Origin: Vombatus ursinus
Taxonomy: Eukaryota > Chordata > Mammalia > Diprotodontia > Vombatidae
DNA: 64,000 nt
Direction: 5' to 3'
NCBI RefSeq assembly: GCF_900497805.2
Contig: NW_020954610.1
Location: 33,061,426-33,125,425, forward strand
The position numbers and the translations under genes are program-made. Below, one piece after another: positions 11,456-24,664 of the stretch. The notes under the pieces were generated by a model, which had not been told where the DNA came from, searched no databases, and worked only from the letters and a program-made list of their open reading frames with translations. Position 1 is the first letter of the stretch. Each line of letters opens with the position of its first letter.

Positions 11456-11628
11456 AAAGTAGAGGGCTGAGAATCAGAAAGACTCGTCTTGCTGAGTTCA
11501 CATCCAGCCTCAGACTCTAGTACCCTGGGCAAGTCATTTAACCCTGTTTGCCTTAGTTCCTCATCTGTAAAATGAGTCAGAGAAGGAAATGTCAAATCAT
11601 TTCAGTATCTTTGCCAAGAAAAAAATTC
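11456..11628 (+). mobile_element. tRNA-derived SINE with RTE-type body, 3' truncated
   Basis: Shows 'gctgagttcacatccagcct', 'gggcaagtcatttaaccctg', 'cctcatctgtaaaatgagtc' and 'cagtatctttgccaagaaaa', matching the longer SINE at 25023-25275. The last part of the tail is missing where the next L1 begins. Confidence 0.75.
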
Positions 11629-13730
11629 TGGATCAGCAGAACCAACAAAAACTTGAGGTGAGCCATTTTTCCAGTCCAAGACAACTTAGGGGGTTGGAAA
11701 TAGACGTCTATAACACTGGGGTTGTGACTGGCCAGGAGCACGCATGTCAACACCATCTCTGAGCCTTGGAGGCGGTGGTGACAACAGCAGCAACAACTTT
11801 GATAACTCTCAGTCATGAGAGGTAAGGGGATTAGGCAGATTTTCAGGAAGAGAGTACAGGGACCCCTGTTGCAGCACTAGGCACAGGACAGGGAACTGTT
11901 TGGGAACTCTATTGACCACACCCACTTCTGGGTCACAGTTCCAGAATGGAGAGAAATGCTTTCAGTCACAAGGGAGCAGGGGCCCTGAAGAAAAGTAGCA
12001 TTTTCAGTTACAAAAGAGCAGGGACCCTGAATTACAGTCACACTTTTGACTCAAAAGGACAAGGGATCCTTCCAGGGTAAGGAACAGAGCACAAACCAGC
12101 AGAGCAATGACCACATCTCTCCCTGGATCATCACTTTGGAAGCACCAAAAACTTTCAAATCCCCAAAACTAGCTCTGAAAATAGCAGTGCAAAAAAAGCC
12201 TAAAGCTTGGGACTATCCTCTCCTCTCCCCCCCACCAAGGCAAACAGACCCTTATGTTAAAATAAAGTTCAAAGTCAAGAAATGGGCTGGGGAAAAAAAT
12301 TAGCAAAGAACAACAAAAGAACCTGACCATTAAAAGTTACTATACTGACAGGAAAAATCAAGGCACAAATTCAGAAGAAGACAACAATGTCAACATAGCA
12401 TCAAGTAAAGCCTCAAATTAAAAACTGCAAAGCCGAATAAAAATTCCTGAAAAAAAATCTAAAAGATTATTTTAAAAATCAAATAAGAATGGAAGAGGAG
12501 AAATGGGGGGCAAAATGAGAGCGATGCAAGAAAATTATGAAAAGACAATTAGTTTGTTAAAAGAGACACAAAAAATGCTAACAAAAATAACACTTTAATA
12601 AACAGAATTGGTCAAATGAAAAAAAGGTACACAACTTCCCTGATTAAAATAACTCCTTAAAAAGCAAAATTGGCCAAATGGGAAAAGAGGTATCAAAAGT
12701 CACTAAAGAAAATAATATATTAAAAATTAAAATTGGGCAAGTGGAAGCTAATAACTTTATGAGACATCAAGAAACAATAAAAGAAAATCAAAAGAAGGAA
12801 AATAGATGAAAATGTGAAATATCACATTAGAAAAACAAATGATCTGAAAAATAATTGAGGAGAAATAATTTAAGAATTATGTGACTACCTTAAGCCATGC
12901 TGGAAAAAAAAAAGCCTAAACATATTTCAAGGAAATGTGAGGAAAATTGCTCTGATATCCTAGTATCAGAGGGTAAAGTAGAAATCAGAAGAATTCATCA
13001 ATCACTTTTTGAAAGAACTTGCCAAAAGAAAACTCCTAGGAATATTATTTCAAAATTTCAGAGCTGCCAGGTCAAAGAGAAAATACTTCAAGCAGCCAGA
13101 ATGAATCCATACAAATACCACTGAGATACAGTCAAGATAACACAAGACTTAGTAGCTACCATATTAAAGGAGTAGAGAGCTTGGAATATGATATTTTAGA
13201 AGGCAAAGGAGCCAACAACCAAGAATAATCTACCCAGGAAAGCTGAATATAATCCTTTGGGTGGGGGGGATGGAAATTCAATGAAATAGAAAACTTTCAA
13301 GCATTCCTGATGAAAAGATCAGAGATGAATAGAAATTGTAACATGGAAACACAGGACTCAAGAAAAAAAATTAAAAGTTAAATATGAAAGATAAATCATA
13401 AAGGACTCAATAATGTTAAACTGTTTACATTCCTACACAGGAAGATGCTAAATATATCTCCTAAGAATTATATTATTATTAGGGCAGTTAAAAGGACTCT
13501 ATACAGAGGACAGAGGAGTTTGTCAATTATATTGGGATAATGTTTTAAAAAATGGATGGATGAGAAAGGGAGAGGAAAATGGGGAAATTATCTCACATAA
13601 AAGAAGCATGCACAGAAATGCTTTTATAGTGGAAGGGAAAATGGGGGGATGGCTGGGCATCCAGCATCACTCTTATCTAAACTGGTTCAAAAAGGGGGGG
13701 GGAAATATACATATATGTATTTATGTATGT

Positions 13731-13754
13731 ATACACACACACACACACACACAG
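13731..13754. repeat. (AC)n microsatellite
   Basis: About 12 AC units within the ORF1-ORF2 spacer of the L1. Confidence 0.9.
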
Positions 13755-16700
13755 TCAGTTGAGTATAAGAATCTATTTTATCCAACAGAGGAGTAGAAGA
13801 CAGAAGGGGATTAAAGAAAAGGGGGAGGAGTGATAAAAGGGAGGACAAATTAACAAAGTCAGTGGTCAGGGAAAAAAAGGGCTTTGAAGACAAACAGGAT
13901 TAAAATAGAGTGAAGGCTAAACAAAAGGAAATAGGATGAAGGAAAATGCATTTAGTAACCATAACTAAATTTGAATGGAATGAACTCACCCATAAAACAG
14001 AAGAAAATGGCAGAATGGATTAGAAAGTAGAATCCAACAATATATTGTTTCAAAAAATTATACTTGAAAGAGAAAGACTGAGAAAGAAAGTTAAAATAAG
14101 GGGCTCAAGAAGAATTTATTATTCTTCAACTGTAAAAAAAAAAAAAGTAAAAAAAAAAGCAGGGGTAGCAATCATGATCTCAGACAAAACAAAAGCAAAA
14201 ATAGAAAAATTAAAAGAGAAAAGCATGAAAACTTCATCTTAATAAAAGATGCAAAAGACAATGAAGTAAAAAGACTACTAAACATATATGCAACAAATGC
14301 TATGCCATTCAAATTCTTAAAAGAAAAGATAAATGAGTCATGGGAGGAAATAAATAGGAAAACTACAATTGTGAGTGACTTCAGCTTTCCCCTTTCAGAG
14401 TTAGATAAATCTAACCACAAAATAAATAAGAAAGAAATTAAGGAGATGAATAGAATTTTAGAAAAGCTAGATATGATAGGCCTCTGGAAAAAACTAAATG
14501 GAAATAAAAAGGAGCATATCTTTTTCTCAGCTTTACATGACACCTTTATAAAAAAAATGACCATAAAAGCCTCACAAATGCAGAAAAGAAGAAACATTAA
14601 CTGTATCCTTTTCAGATCATAATGTAATAAAAATTACATTCAATAAAGAAAATATATATTTAAAATTAAGTGGAAACTAATCTAATCCTAAAAAGTGACT
14701 GGGTCAAAAAGCAAATTATAGAAACAATAAATAATTTCATTAAAGATAATGACAACAATGAGACAACATATTAAAATTTGTGGGATGCATCCAAAGCAAT
14801 ACTTATGACAAAATTTGTATTTCTAAATATGTAAATCAATAAAAGAGAGAAGGAGCATCAATTAATTGGGTAAGCAACTAAAAAAACTAGAAAAAAATTT
14901 TAAATTTGTAAGTGTTTTTTTAAATTAAACATCAGAATGGAAGCCCTGCAAATCAGAGAGATGAATAAAATTGAAAGATAAAAAAATGATTAAACAAATT
15001 TATAAAACTAGAAGCTGGTTTTATAGGGGGAAATAGGTAAGCCATTGTTAATTTGATTTTTAAAAAAGAAAACCAAGTTTTTAATATCAAAAATTAGAAG
15101 GGTGAATGTACTAGCAATGAAGATGAAATTAATGCAATTATTAGGAACTATTTTGTCCAATTATATGTCAGTAAAATGACAATCTAAGTGAAATGGATGA
15201 ATATTTACAAAGATATAAATGGCCCAGAGAAACAGAAGTAACAATAGAATACTTAAATAACCCTATGAAAGAAAAAGAAATTGAAGAAGTCATAAACGAG
15301 CTGCATGAAAAAAACATCCCCAGGACTAGATGGATTTATAAGTAAATTCTATCAAACATTTAAGGGACAATTAATTCCACTACTAAATTCCTTTTATGAC
15401 ACAAATATGCTTTTGATACTTAAACTAGGGAGAGCAAAAACAGAGAAAGTAAACTACAGGCCAATTTCCCTAATGAATATTGATGTAAAAATTTTAAATA
15501 AAATAATAGCAAGGATATAACAGCAGTATATCACAAAGATTATATACTATGACTAACTAGGATTAATATCAGGAGTACAGGGCTGGTTCAATATTAAGAA
15601 AACTTTAAGTAGAACTGACCATATAAATTTTAAAAATAAATCAACAAATCATATGATAATATAAATAGATGCAGAAAAAGCTTTTGGCAAAACACAACAC
15701 ACATTCCTATTAAAAATACTAGAAAGCATAGGAATAAATCGAACCTTTCTTAAAATAATAAGTAGTATCTATCTAAAACCAGGAGCAAGCATTATCTGTA
15801 ATGGGGATAAGTTAGATGTCTTTCCAATAAGATCAGGGGTGAAGCAAAGATGTCTTATTATCACCATTATTATTCAATACTGTACTAGAAGAGCAAGCTA
15901 TAGCAATAAGACAATAGAAAGAAATTGAAGGAATAAGGATAAACAATGAGAAAATAAAACTGTCACTTTTTGCAGATGATATAATAGTATACTTGGAGAA
16001 TCCTAGAGAATCAACTAAAAAAAATTGGTTGAAAAAATTAACTCTAACAAAATTGTAAGATATGAAATAAATCACATGAATCATCAACATTTCTATATGC
16101 TACCAATAAGACCCAGCAGGAAGAGATAGAAAAAGAAATTTCATTTAAAATAACTTCAGACACTATAAAATACTTGAGACTCTACATGCCAACATAAACC
16201 CAAGGACTGTATAAACAAAAAACACTTTTCATGCAAAGACCAATCTAAACAATTGGAGAAATATTTGTTGTTCGTGAGTAGGCCAAGCCAATACAATAAA
16301 TGCCATACTAATTGGGTATGTTAAAATGCCTTATCAATGGAACTAGCAAAATTTTATTTTATAGAGCTAGAAAAAATAGTAACAAAATTCATCTGGAAGA
16401 ACAAAAGGTCAAGAATATCAAAGGAATCAATGAAAAATAAAGAGGATACCAGAATTCAAACTATATTACAAAGTGGTAATCATCAAAACAATCTGGTACT
16501 GGCTATGAAAGAGTGGTGGATCAGTGGAATAGATTAGGTACACAATATACAGTAGTAAACGACCATACTAGTCTAGTGTTTAGTAAAGACAGAGATCCAA
16601 GACCTGGGGGTAAGAACTCACCATTTGGCAAAATTACTGATAACACTGAAAAGAAATTTGGCAGAAATTAGGGGAGACCAACTTCTCACATGTATACCAA

Positions 16701-16875
16701 GATGAGGTCAAAATGAGTAAATGATTTAGACATTAAAAAATTATTTTAAAAGTAAATTAGGGGAGCATGGAAAATTTTACCTGTTAGGTTCATAGATAAG
16801 GGAAGAGTTTATGACCAAACAAGAGGTGGAAAAGATCATGGGAAGTAAAATGAATAGTTTTGATTACATGAAATT

Positions 16876-17272
16876 TTAAAAATTTTATTTATTTTTTGTT
16901 ACATTTTAAGTTCCAAACTGCCTTCCTCCCTCACTCTTTTCCCACTCCACACTACAGGAGGCCATCATTTGACACAGATTTATAGATATATGAAAAACCA
17001 TACTATGCATATTTCTATTTATCTGTTCTTTCTCTGGAGCTGAATAGCCTCTTCTTTCATAGTTTTTTTTTTTTGTAGTTTATTTGAGTATTTATAATAA
17101 CCAGAATATCTTGATCATTTACAACTATTCTTTGAACAATATCGCTGTTACTATATACAACATTCTCCTGGTTCTGCTCATTTCACTTTTCATTATTTCA
17201 TGCAAGTCTTCCCATGTTTTTCTAACATCAACCAGCTCATCATTTCTTACAATACAGTAGTATTTTATCACA
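16876..17272 (-). mobile_element. L1 3' end inserted in inverse orientation
   Basis: Minus-strand L1 tail, about 400 bp, recognisable by 'tctcctggttctgctcattt' on the plus strand and the T-rich reverse of its A-tail at the left edge. A 12-bp target-site duplication, gattacatgaaa, flanks it (16862-16873 and 17273-17284). Removing it reunites the ORF2 C-terminus of the host L1. Confidence 0.88.
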
Positions 17273-20255
17273 GATTACATGAAACTTAAAAGATTTTGCA
17301 CAAATAAAACCAATGTGGACAAAATTAGAAGTAAAACAGGAACCTGGGAAACAAATTTTTACAGCAAGTTTCTCTGATAAAGACCTAATTTTTCAAATAT
17401 GTAGGGAACTGAGCCAAATCTACAAAAAGAACAACCATTCACCAATTGGAAAGTGGTCAAAGGATATGAACAGGCAGTTTTTAGAAGAAATCAGAGCTAT
17501 CAATAGTCACATGAAAAATGTTCTAAATCACTATTGATCAGAGAAATACAAATGGAAGCAACTCTTAGATATCACCTCATACCTATCAGATTGGCTAACA
17601 TGACAGAAAAGGAAAATAACAAATGTGGGAGAGGATGTGGAAAAGTTGGTACACTAACATTAGTGTTGTGAACTGGTCCAACCATTCCAGAGAACAATTT
17701 GGAATTATGCTTTAAGGGCTATAAAAACTGTACATACCTTTGACCCAGCAATATCACTACTAACTTTGCATCTCTAAGAAATCAAAGAAAAAGAAAAAGG
17801 ACTAGTATGTACAAAACTTTTTATAGTAGCTCTTTTTGTAGTAGCAAACAATTGGAAATTGAGGGAAGATCCATTGACTGGGGAATGGCTGAACTAGTTG
17901 TGGCATATGATCATGATGCAATACTATTGTGCTATGAAAAATGGCAAATAAGATGGTTTCAGAAAAACCTAGGAAAACTTATATGAACTGATGCAAAGGG
18001 AAATTAGCAGAACCAAGAGTAAACATTGTACATAGTTAGCAGCACTATTGTGATAATGAACAACTGTGAAAGATTTAGCTACTCTGATTAATACAATGAT
18101 CCAAGATAATTTCCAAGAACCCAAAATAAAAAATGGTATCTACCTCCAAAGAGAGAACCAATTGACTCTGCAGAATGAAGCATATTTTTTCACTTTCTTT
18201 ATTTTTCTTGCTTTTTTCTCAACATGGCTAATATGGAAATATGTTTTACATGACTTTACATGTATGATTACTCTCATATTGTTTGCCTTTTCAATGGATG
18301 AGGGAAGCAGTGGAGGGAGGGAGAGAATTTGAAATTCAAAATATATGAAAAAATAAATCTAAGAAAAAAAGAAAAGACTAATAAAATTGATAAATCCTTA
18401 GCCAATCTGCATAAGAAGAGAGCAGAAAATCAAGTCAATGGAATAGCAAATAAGCAAGGTGAAATCATAGCAAATCCAGAAGAAAAAAAAAAGAACAATC
18501 AAAGCATACTATACACAATTATGTGCTAATATATCTAAGAATACAAAATAAATAGAGGAATGCCTTCAAAATATAAACTATGTAAGCTATTAGAAGACCA
18601 GATAGAGAGCTCAAATAATCCAAACACAGGAAAGAAATAAATCTAATTGTAAAGAAATTATTAAAAGAATCTTGTGATTTGATGAATTCATAGGAGAATT
18701 CTATTAAAGTTAAAGAACAGTTAGTAACCATAATTCAAAAATTATTCCCCAAAACAGAAAGAAACCATCCCACTGGAATCCTATTAGGAGACAAATATGG
18801 TCCTAATACCTAAATCAGAGAAAGATAATATGCAGAAAAGTATAGACCAACAACATGAATGAACATTGACTTGAAAATTTTAAACAAAATTCTATCAAAC
18901 TTACTAGAGCAATGTATCCAAGAAAGTATTCATTATGATCAAATGAAGTAAGAAGCGAAAGGATAGTTCAACATTAGGAAAACAATCAATATGATCAATC
19001 ATATTAAAAACTAAAACATCCAAAACTGAATTAACATCTCAATAGATGCTGAAAAAGTCTAACCTTTTTAAAATATCCTAAAAAGCATCTATCTAAACTC
19101 AAAAGCAAGCATTATATCCAATAGGGATACCCTAGAATCTTTTCTAATAAAATGAGAGTGAGGAAAGGACATACACTCTCCCTATTATTACCTGATATGG
19201 TTCTAGAAATGCTAGTAATAGCAATAAGACAATAAAGCAATAAAGATATGTCAAGAGGAGATAAAACTATGCCTGTTGACTGATATGATGGTTTACTTGG
19301 AAAACCCCAGGGAATCAGCAAAGATATTCATTGAGACGATGAATAGCTTCAGCAAATTTGCAGGCTGCAAAATAAATGCTCAAAAATCAACAGCATTTCT
19401 ACATAATAGTAATAAAATTCAAGAAACAGTAATAGAAAGGGAAATTCTTTTCAAATAATTACAAAATGCACAAAATATCTGGGGATTAATTACAATGTGC
19501 TTTTTAAAGAAATAAAGAACTTACACAGCTTGAGGAATATTCAGTGCTCATGGCTAAGCCATGGCAATATAATTAAAATGACAATACTAACAACTAATTT
19601 ATACTTTTAATGCTATAACAAATTACCAAGGGGGTACTTTGCAGAACTTGACAAAATAATAACTGAATTTATTTGGAAAAACAAAAGATGTAGAATAGAA
19701 AAGAAAGATGAAGGACATATAGGACTTCCAGGCCTTAAACTATATTATAAAGCAGCAGTCATCAAAATCACCTGGTATTGGCAGAAGAATAGGAAGATAT
19801 ATTAATGGAACAGTATAAAAAAGATTCAGAAACAAAAGAATAACTCAGTGTTTGATAAAGTGAAAAACCATAAACTATCTACAGAAAAACTACCTATTGA
19901 TAAAAAAAACTTCTGGGAAAACTGGAAAGCAGTCTGGTGCAAATTAGGCTTAGACTTACATATTATACCACACTCCACAATACATTCTAAATAGAAGCAT
20001 GACCTTAATATTAAAGATCATATTGTAATTTAGAAGAGAAATAGATTTTATATTTCCCAGAACTGTTAAGAGATGTATTCTTAACCAAACAGGAGATAAA
20101 GGCAATAACAAAAGATAAAATAGATAACTTTGATTACTTGGAACTTAAAAGTTTTGCACAGACAACATTAATGTATCTAGAATAAGAAGGGAAATGGTTG
20201 ACTGGGGGAAAAATCTCTGTATCCATTTTCTTTCATAAGGATTCAGTATCCAATA

Positions 20256-20258
<3 letters not shown>

Positions 20259-20290
<32 letters not shown>
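20259..20290. repeat. (TG)n microsatellite
   Basis: About 16 TG units at the left edge of the DNA-transposon fragment. Confidence 0.92.
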
Positions 20291-20293
<3 letters not shown>

Positions 20294-20294
20294 C

Positions 20295-20420
20295 CAGGGG
20301 TGGAGAACCTGTGGCCTCAAAGCCACATATGACCCTCTATGTCCTCAAGTGTGGCCCTTTCACTGAATTCAAACTTCATAGAACAAATCCCCTTAGTAAA
20401 AGGATTTGTTCTGTAAAGCA
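20295..20420 (+). mobile_element. Half of a palindromic hAT-like DNA transposon
   Basis: Begins with the terminal-repeat-like 'caggggtggagaacctgtgg' and reaches a central hairpin: gaacaaatcc (20381-20390) pairs with ggatttgttc (20402-20411). In the full palindromic family the second half would mirror the first and end in the inverted terminus. Here it is replaced by a long CT repeat. Non-autonomous, with no transposase. Confidence 0.6.
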
Positions 20421-20437
20421 TGGACTCTCTCTGTCTC

Positions 20438-20468
<31 letters not shown>

Positions 20469-20562
20469 TTCTCTCTCTCTCCCTCCCTCCCTCTCTCCAC
20501 CCCCGGTCCCTTTCTCCCTCTCTCCCTCCATCTCTCTCTCTCCACACACACACACACACACA
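20421..20562. repeat. (TC)n and (AC)n compound microsatellite
   Basis: TC-rich tract with TCTG interruptions, followed by about 8 AC units. The open frames on both strands here (Ser/Leu-rich, and Arg/Glu-rich on the other strand) are repeat artefacts. Confidence 0.93.
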
Positions 20563-20778
20563 TCATCCCCCAATTGAAAATTGACAAAAGATATGAACAG
20601 TTCTCAAAAGAACTGCTAAGTATTCACAACCACATAAAAATGATTCAAATCACTAATAATAAATGAATGTAAATCAAAACCACCTGAGGTTTCACCTTAC
20701 ACACTGTAAATTGGCAAAAATGACTCCCAAAATGGGAGCAGTGTTGGAGGGATTGTGGAAAGACAGGCACACTAATAC

Positions 20779-21767
20779 TTTTTTTTATTAATTAATTTAT
20801 TTATTTTTAGTTTTCAACAATCACTTCCATAAACTTTTGAGTTTTTAAATTTTCTTCCCATCCTTCTCTACCTCCCTTCCCAAGATGATGTGTAATCTGA
20901 TATAGGCTCTACATACACATTCCTATTAAACATATTTTCATATTAGTCATGTTGTGAAGAAGAATTAGAAACAATAGGAAGAACCACAAGCAAGAAGAAA
21001 CAAAACAAAACAGAAGAGAAAAGAATAAAGAGCAAACAGGATGCTTCGATCTGCATTCAAACTCTACAGTTCTTTCTCTGGATGTGGATATCATTTCCCA
21101 TCATGAAACTTTTGGAGATGTCTTAGATACTTGCACTGCTGAGAAGAGCTAAGTCTATCAAAGTTAGTCATCACACAATGTGGCTGTTACTGTGTACAAT
21201 GTTCTCCTGGTTCTGCTCACTTCACTCAGCATCAGTCCATATAAGTCTTTCTAAATTTTTCTGCAGTCCACTTTCTTATCATTTCTTATAGCACAATAGT
21301 ATTCCATTACATTCATATATCACATCTTGTTCACCCATTCCCCAGTTGATGGACATCTCCCTCAATTTCCAATTTTTGCCACCACAGAAAGAGCTGCTAT
21401 AAATACTTTTATACATGTGGGTCCTTTTTCTGTTTTCATGATCTCTTTGGGATGCAGTCCTAGAAGTGCTATTGCTAGGTCAAAAAGGGTATGCACATTT
21501 TCATAGCCCTTTGGGCATAGTTCCAAATTGCTCTCCAAAATGGTTGGATCAGTTCACAACTCCACCAACAATACATTAGTGTTCCAATTTTCCCACATCT
21601 TCTCCAATATTTATCATTTTTCTGTTTTGTCATGTTGGCCAATCTGATAGATGGATGTGGTACCTCAGAGTCATTTTGATTTGCATTTCTCTAATCAATA
21701 GTGATTTAAAGAATTTTTTTCATATGACTATAGATAGCTTTAATTTCTTCATCTAAAAACCAGTCAT
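20779..21767 (-). mobile_element. Inverted L1 3' end nested in L1
   Basis: About 990 bp of L1 3' UTR and ORF2 C-terminus on the minus strand. The plus strand starts with the T/A-rich reverse of the tail and ends in 'tcaatagtgatttaaagaat'. An 8-bp duplication, actaatac, flanks it (20771-20778 and 21768-21775), extendable with one mismatch. Confidence 0.85.
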
Positions 21768-21796
21768 ACTAATACATTGTTGCTGAAGCTATGAAA

Positions 21797-22092
21797 TGGT
21801 TGTTTGTTCTTCATTCTCAAAGAGAAATATGACATCAGGGAGATGATGACATGACTTGCAATTGATTTTGATTTGAGTGAGGGAAGGCTGTGCAAAGTCA
21901 CCAGCCTCATTTTCTCTTCCAAAGCCATCTCAGTCCAGTGGCCAGATATTGATCAGGAAGACTGGAGATGGCCCGGGATGCAGTGGGAGACCTTGGCCCT
22001 TTTAAGTTAAGGTCTTTCCAGGTTCTCACTTTGAGTGAGGCAACACCCATTCAGTGAATAGGCTTCTTTAAGAAGTGTGACAAAGGATAGCC
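21797..22092 (-). mobile_element. RTE-type SINE, inverted
   Basis: Inverse of the family at 1865-2032, longer: 'gttgtttgttcttcattctc' is the reversed tail, then 'gacatgacttgcaattgatt' and 'tgtgcaaagtcaccagcctc'. Inserted in the older L1. Confidence 0.65.
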
Positions 22093-22892
22093 CCTTTAAT
22101 AAAAAAAGAAATCAAACTGGGAGGGGAAGACCCTCAGGATTGCTGGCTAAAAGAGAAACAGTAAAGACATTTTTGAAAGCTATTTGAAATTATGCAAATA
22201 AAGTGATGAAAATATCCTTTGAACCAGAGATTCCATTACTGGGCATATACCCTTAGGTATAAGAGAAATGTAACTATATAAAAATGCTAGAATATTTATA
22301 GCAGCATTTTTGTGAGAGCTAAGAATTGGAAACAAAGTAGATGCCCCTCAATTGGGTAATGGCTAAACTAGTTGTGGTACATGAATGTAATGGAATATTA
22401 TCATGCTCTAAGAAATATCACGTGTGATAAATACAGAGAAGTATGGGAAAATCTGTATAAACTGATGCTGAGTTAAGTAAGTAGAGTCAAGAAAACAATA
22501 CACATAGTAGCTATAACAATGTAAATGTAAAGAATAGTGATACACCAAAAAAATCAAAAGTAAATATAACAAAATTATAAAAATCAAGTAGGATTCAAAT
22601 GAAAAGATATGAGAAGACACCCTCAACTTAATTTTAGGTGGAGGGGGGTTACACAGTGTTAAACACTGCACATGGTTTTGTACTTTTTCAATGTATCAAT
22701 CAGTTGTGCTGACCTCTTTTCATCTCTAAAAAACACTATTTGTCATTTAGGGTGGTTTCCTGGGAGGAGGCAATGGAAGGATATATAGGATAATGTGGTG
22801 ATATAAGAAATAGAAAACAAAATAAAAATGTATTTAAAATAAAAATAAAATAAAAAATTATTTAAAAACAAAGAAGATGGAGTATTTTGTTA

Positions 22893-23290
22893 GTGAAATA
22901 ACAAGAATGTCAGTGTCACCGGATCAAAAAATATGTGGGCTGGGAGAGAATGTCAGGGAGAGTAAAGTACAAGAACAATGGAAAAAGAAAGAGAGAGCAT
23001 TGGATAATTAAGGGCTTTAAATGCCAAATGGAGGATTTTTATATTAGAGATCATTGGAAGCCACTGGAGTTTTTTGAACGTGGAAATTGGTGGGCAGAGA
23101 TGACATGGTCAGATTTTTCTTTTTGGAAGACCAATTTGATAGCTAAGAGGAAGAATGACAATAGAGAGAGACTTGAGGCTGGAAGACCAACCAGCAGGCT
23201 ATTGTAAGAATCCAGGTGTGAGGTGATGAAGGCCTGAACTAAAGTGGTAGGTCAGAGGAAAGAAATGGGCATATATGGAAATGTTAAGTG
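22893..23290 (-). mobile_element. L2 internal fragment
   Basis: The plus strand shows 'agggctttaaatgccaaatg', 'gacatggtcag' and 'ccaaccagcaggctattgta'. On the minus strand this is the L2 segment upstream of the 3' end ('gcctggactattgcaatagc' type). The small open frame at 22935-23207 is not a gene. Confidence 0.7.
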
Positions 23291-23374
23291 GGATGATTTA
23301 AATATATCCCATTTAAATATATTAACATTAAAAGTTAATTAATTCTTACCCTCCTGACAAAGAGTGTATTCTAA

Positions 23375-23500
23375 AACCCAGGAGAATGTAATCTTCTTAA
23401 CAGCAAGGACTGTTTGTTTGTTTACTTTTATATGTACAGGGCCTTGCAAATAGTAGACACTTGATAAATTCTTGATAAATTTCTTCATAATATTAGGGCC
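23375..23500 (+). mobile_element. L2 3' end
   Basis: 'cagcaaggactgtttgtttg', then 'agggccttgcaaatagtaga' and 'cttgataaattcttg', a degraded L2 terminus. Confidence 0.6.
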
Positions 23501-23514
23501 TTCCCTCTGATAGA

Positions 23515-23890
23515 AATCTATATAGACATCTAGAGAGATACATACATCTCTATATACATATAGAGAGAGATCTACATACATATATAGAGATCTATATACA
23601 TATATATATAGACATCTATGTCTACTGTCTCTGGTCTGAGCTCATAATCTGATGGGGGAGACAACATACAAACAATTATGTACAAACTATATATGTGTCT
23701 ACATAGTTGTGTATATAGTTGTTTGTAGTATGTGTGTGTATATACACATATATACATACATACATACACACAGATATATATATAGATCTACATATTTATA
23801 AGTTATATAATGTAATTGTATGTATAGTGTAGTTACATATAACTTATAGATCTATATATCTATACATCTATGTGTATGGGTGTATATTGT
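23515..23890. repeat. TATA/TACA/GAGA-rich low-complexity tract, with an L2 remnant
   Basis: Imperfect tandem runs of tatata, tacata and agagat. Between about 23625 and 23700 a piece of inverted L2 survives ('aatctgatgggggagacaac'), so the microsatellite grew around or inside an L2. Confidence 0.75.
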
Positions 23891-23914
23891 TTGTATGCTG
23901 CTTTCCCCATCAAA

Positions 23915-24030
23915 CTACGAGCTCCTTGAGAGAAGAGACTGTTGTTGCCTTTCTTTTTATCCCCAATGCTCAACACAGAGCCTGGCACATAGAAGGTGCT
24001 TAAAAAATGTTTGTTGATATGACTGAATAG
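23915..24030 (+). mobile_element. L2 3' end
   Basis: 'gagctccttgagagaagaga', then 'gagcctggcacatagaaggt' and 'gcttaaaaaatgtttgttga', clear L2 terminus. The region 24031-24660 has no supported feature. Confidence 0.8.
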
Positions 24031-24664
24031 AGCTCTTAAAATGACTTGATAAAAATCCTTAAAAGTAAACTAAGAAATATAATTGACTACTGCTTAAAAT
24101 GCATCCAACATCCACAAATGTTCGAGCAATGCAAATAATTATAGTATAGTCAAGAATCCCAAAAGGTCAATTCTCTACTATTTAGGGGTCAAGTAATCCA
24201 GGCCACAAATTAACCAAGTCATTAACTTCTCTTCTTAACTTTCTGTATATGTTAGGAATAGGAGGAGACAAGTTTGTTAGGATGAAGAAGCTAAATGTAA
24301 GTTTTACTTACCTCTAGATTTAAATTATTTTTTAAAGGTATATAGTTAATATATGAGGTAGAAGATCATAATGAATAGAAGACAAGCCTTGGAATAGGAA
24401 ATACTTGAATTTAAATTCTACTTCATATATTACATCTTGTTAGTAGCAGTGTTCTCTCACTGGCACTCTGTGGTTACCAGGAAACACCATAATATCAGAA
24501 GAATCTGAATTGCAGATGACTCAAAGAAAAAAATATACGATGGATATACATAGGCTAGAGCATAGTGCCAACAATAATCTGTATGAAAGAAGTAGATTAA
24601 AATATATCATCAAATAAAATCTTGCATGGAATTTTTTATGTATTATATAAATGTCAGTACTACT

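Larger units (their letters stand above)
11630..18365 (+). mobile_element. Near-full-length degraded L1 LINE
   Basis: It holds a 5' UTR (about 11640-12400), ORF1 (about 12420-13380; 'KVEIRRIHQ' and 'KEKILQAAR' around 12980-13100) and ORF2 from about 14100. ORF2 shows endonuclease remnants ('AGVAIMISDKTKAK', 'FSFPLSELDKS'), reverse transcriptase remnants ('[13 protein letters not shown]', '[18 protein letters not shown]' at about 15320-15510, and a FADD catalytic motif near 15970) and the C-terminal 'GKWSKDMNRQF' region near 17450. A 3' UTR with an A-rich tail ends near 18365. Many stops and frameshifts make it inactive. An inverted L1 tail is nested at about 16876-17272. Confidence 0.85.
18366..22860 (+). 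mobile_element. 5'-truncated older L1, split by later insertions
   Basis: It starts inside ORF2 ('INKIDKSLANLHKKRAENQV'-like frame near 18375). It runs through the reverse transcriptase ('[15 protein letters not shown]' near 19282, where the catalytic FADD box reads LTDM) and the C-terminus ('YEQFSKELLSIHNHIK' near 20593), and ends with an A-rich tail near 22860. It is interrupted by a hAT-like fragment with microsatellites (20259-20562), an inverted L1 (20779-21767) and an inverted RTE-type SINE (21797-22092). It is more diverged than its left neighbour. Confidence 0.75.

Noticed and set aside
14172-14597. 141-codon minus-strand open frame
   Set aside because: Lies antisense to the A-rich L1 ORF2 endonuclease; the Phe/Ser/Leu-rich product is the reverse of L1 coding sequence.
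20421-20562. CRISPR-like or tandem array
   Set aside because: The repeats are simple dinucleotides without spacers, in an animal genome.
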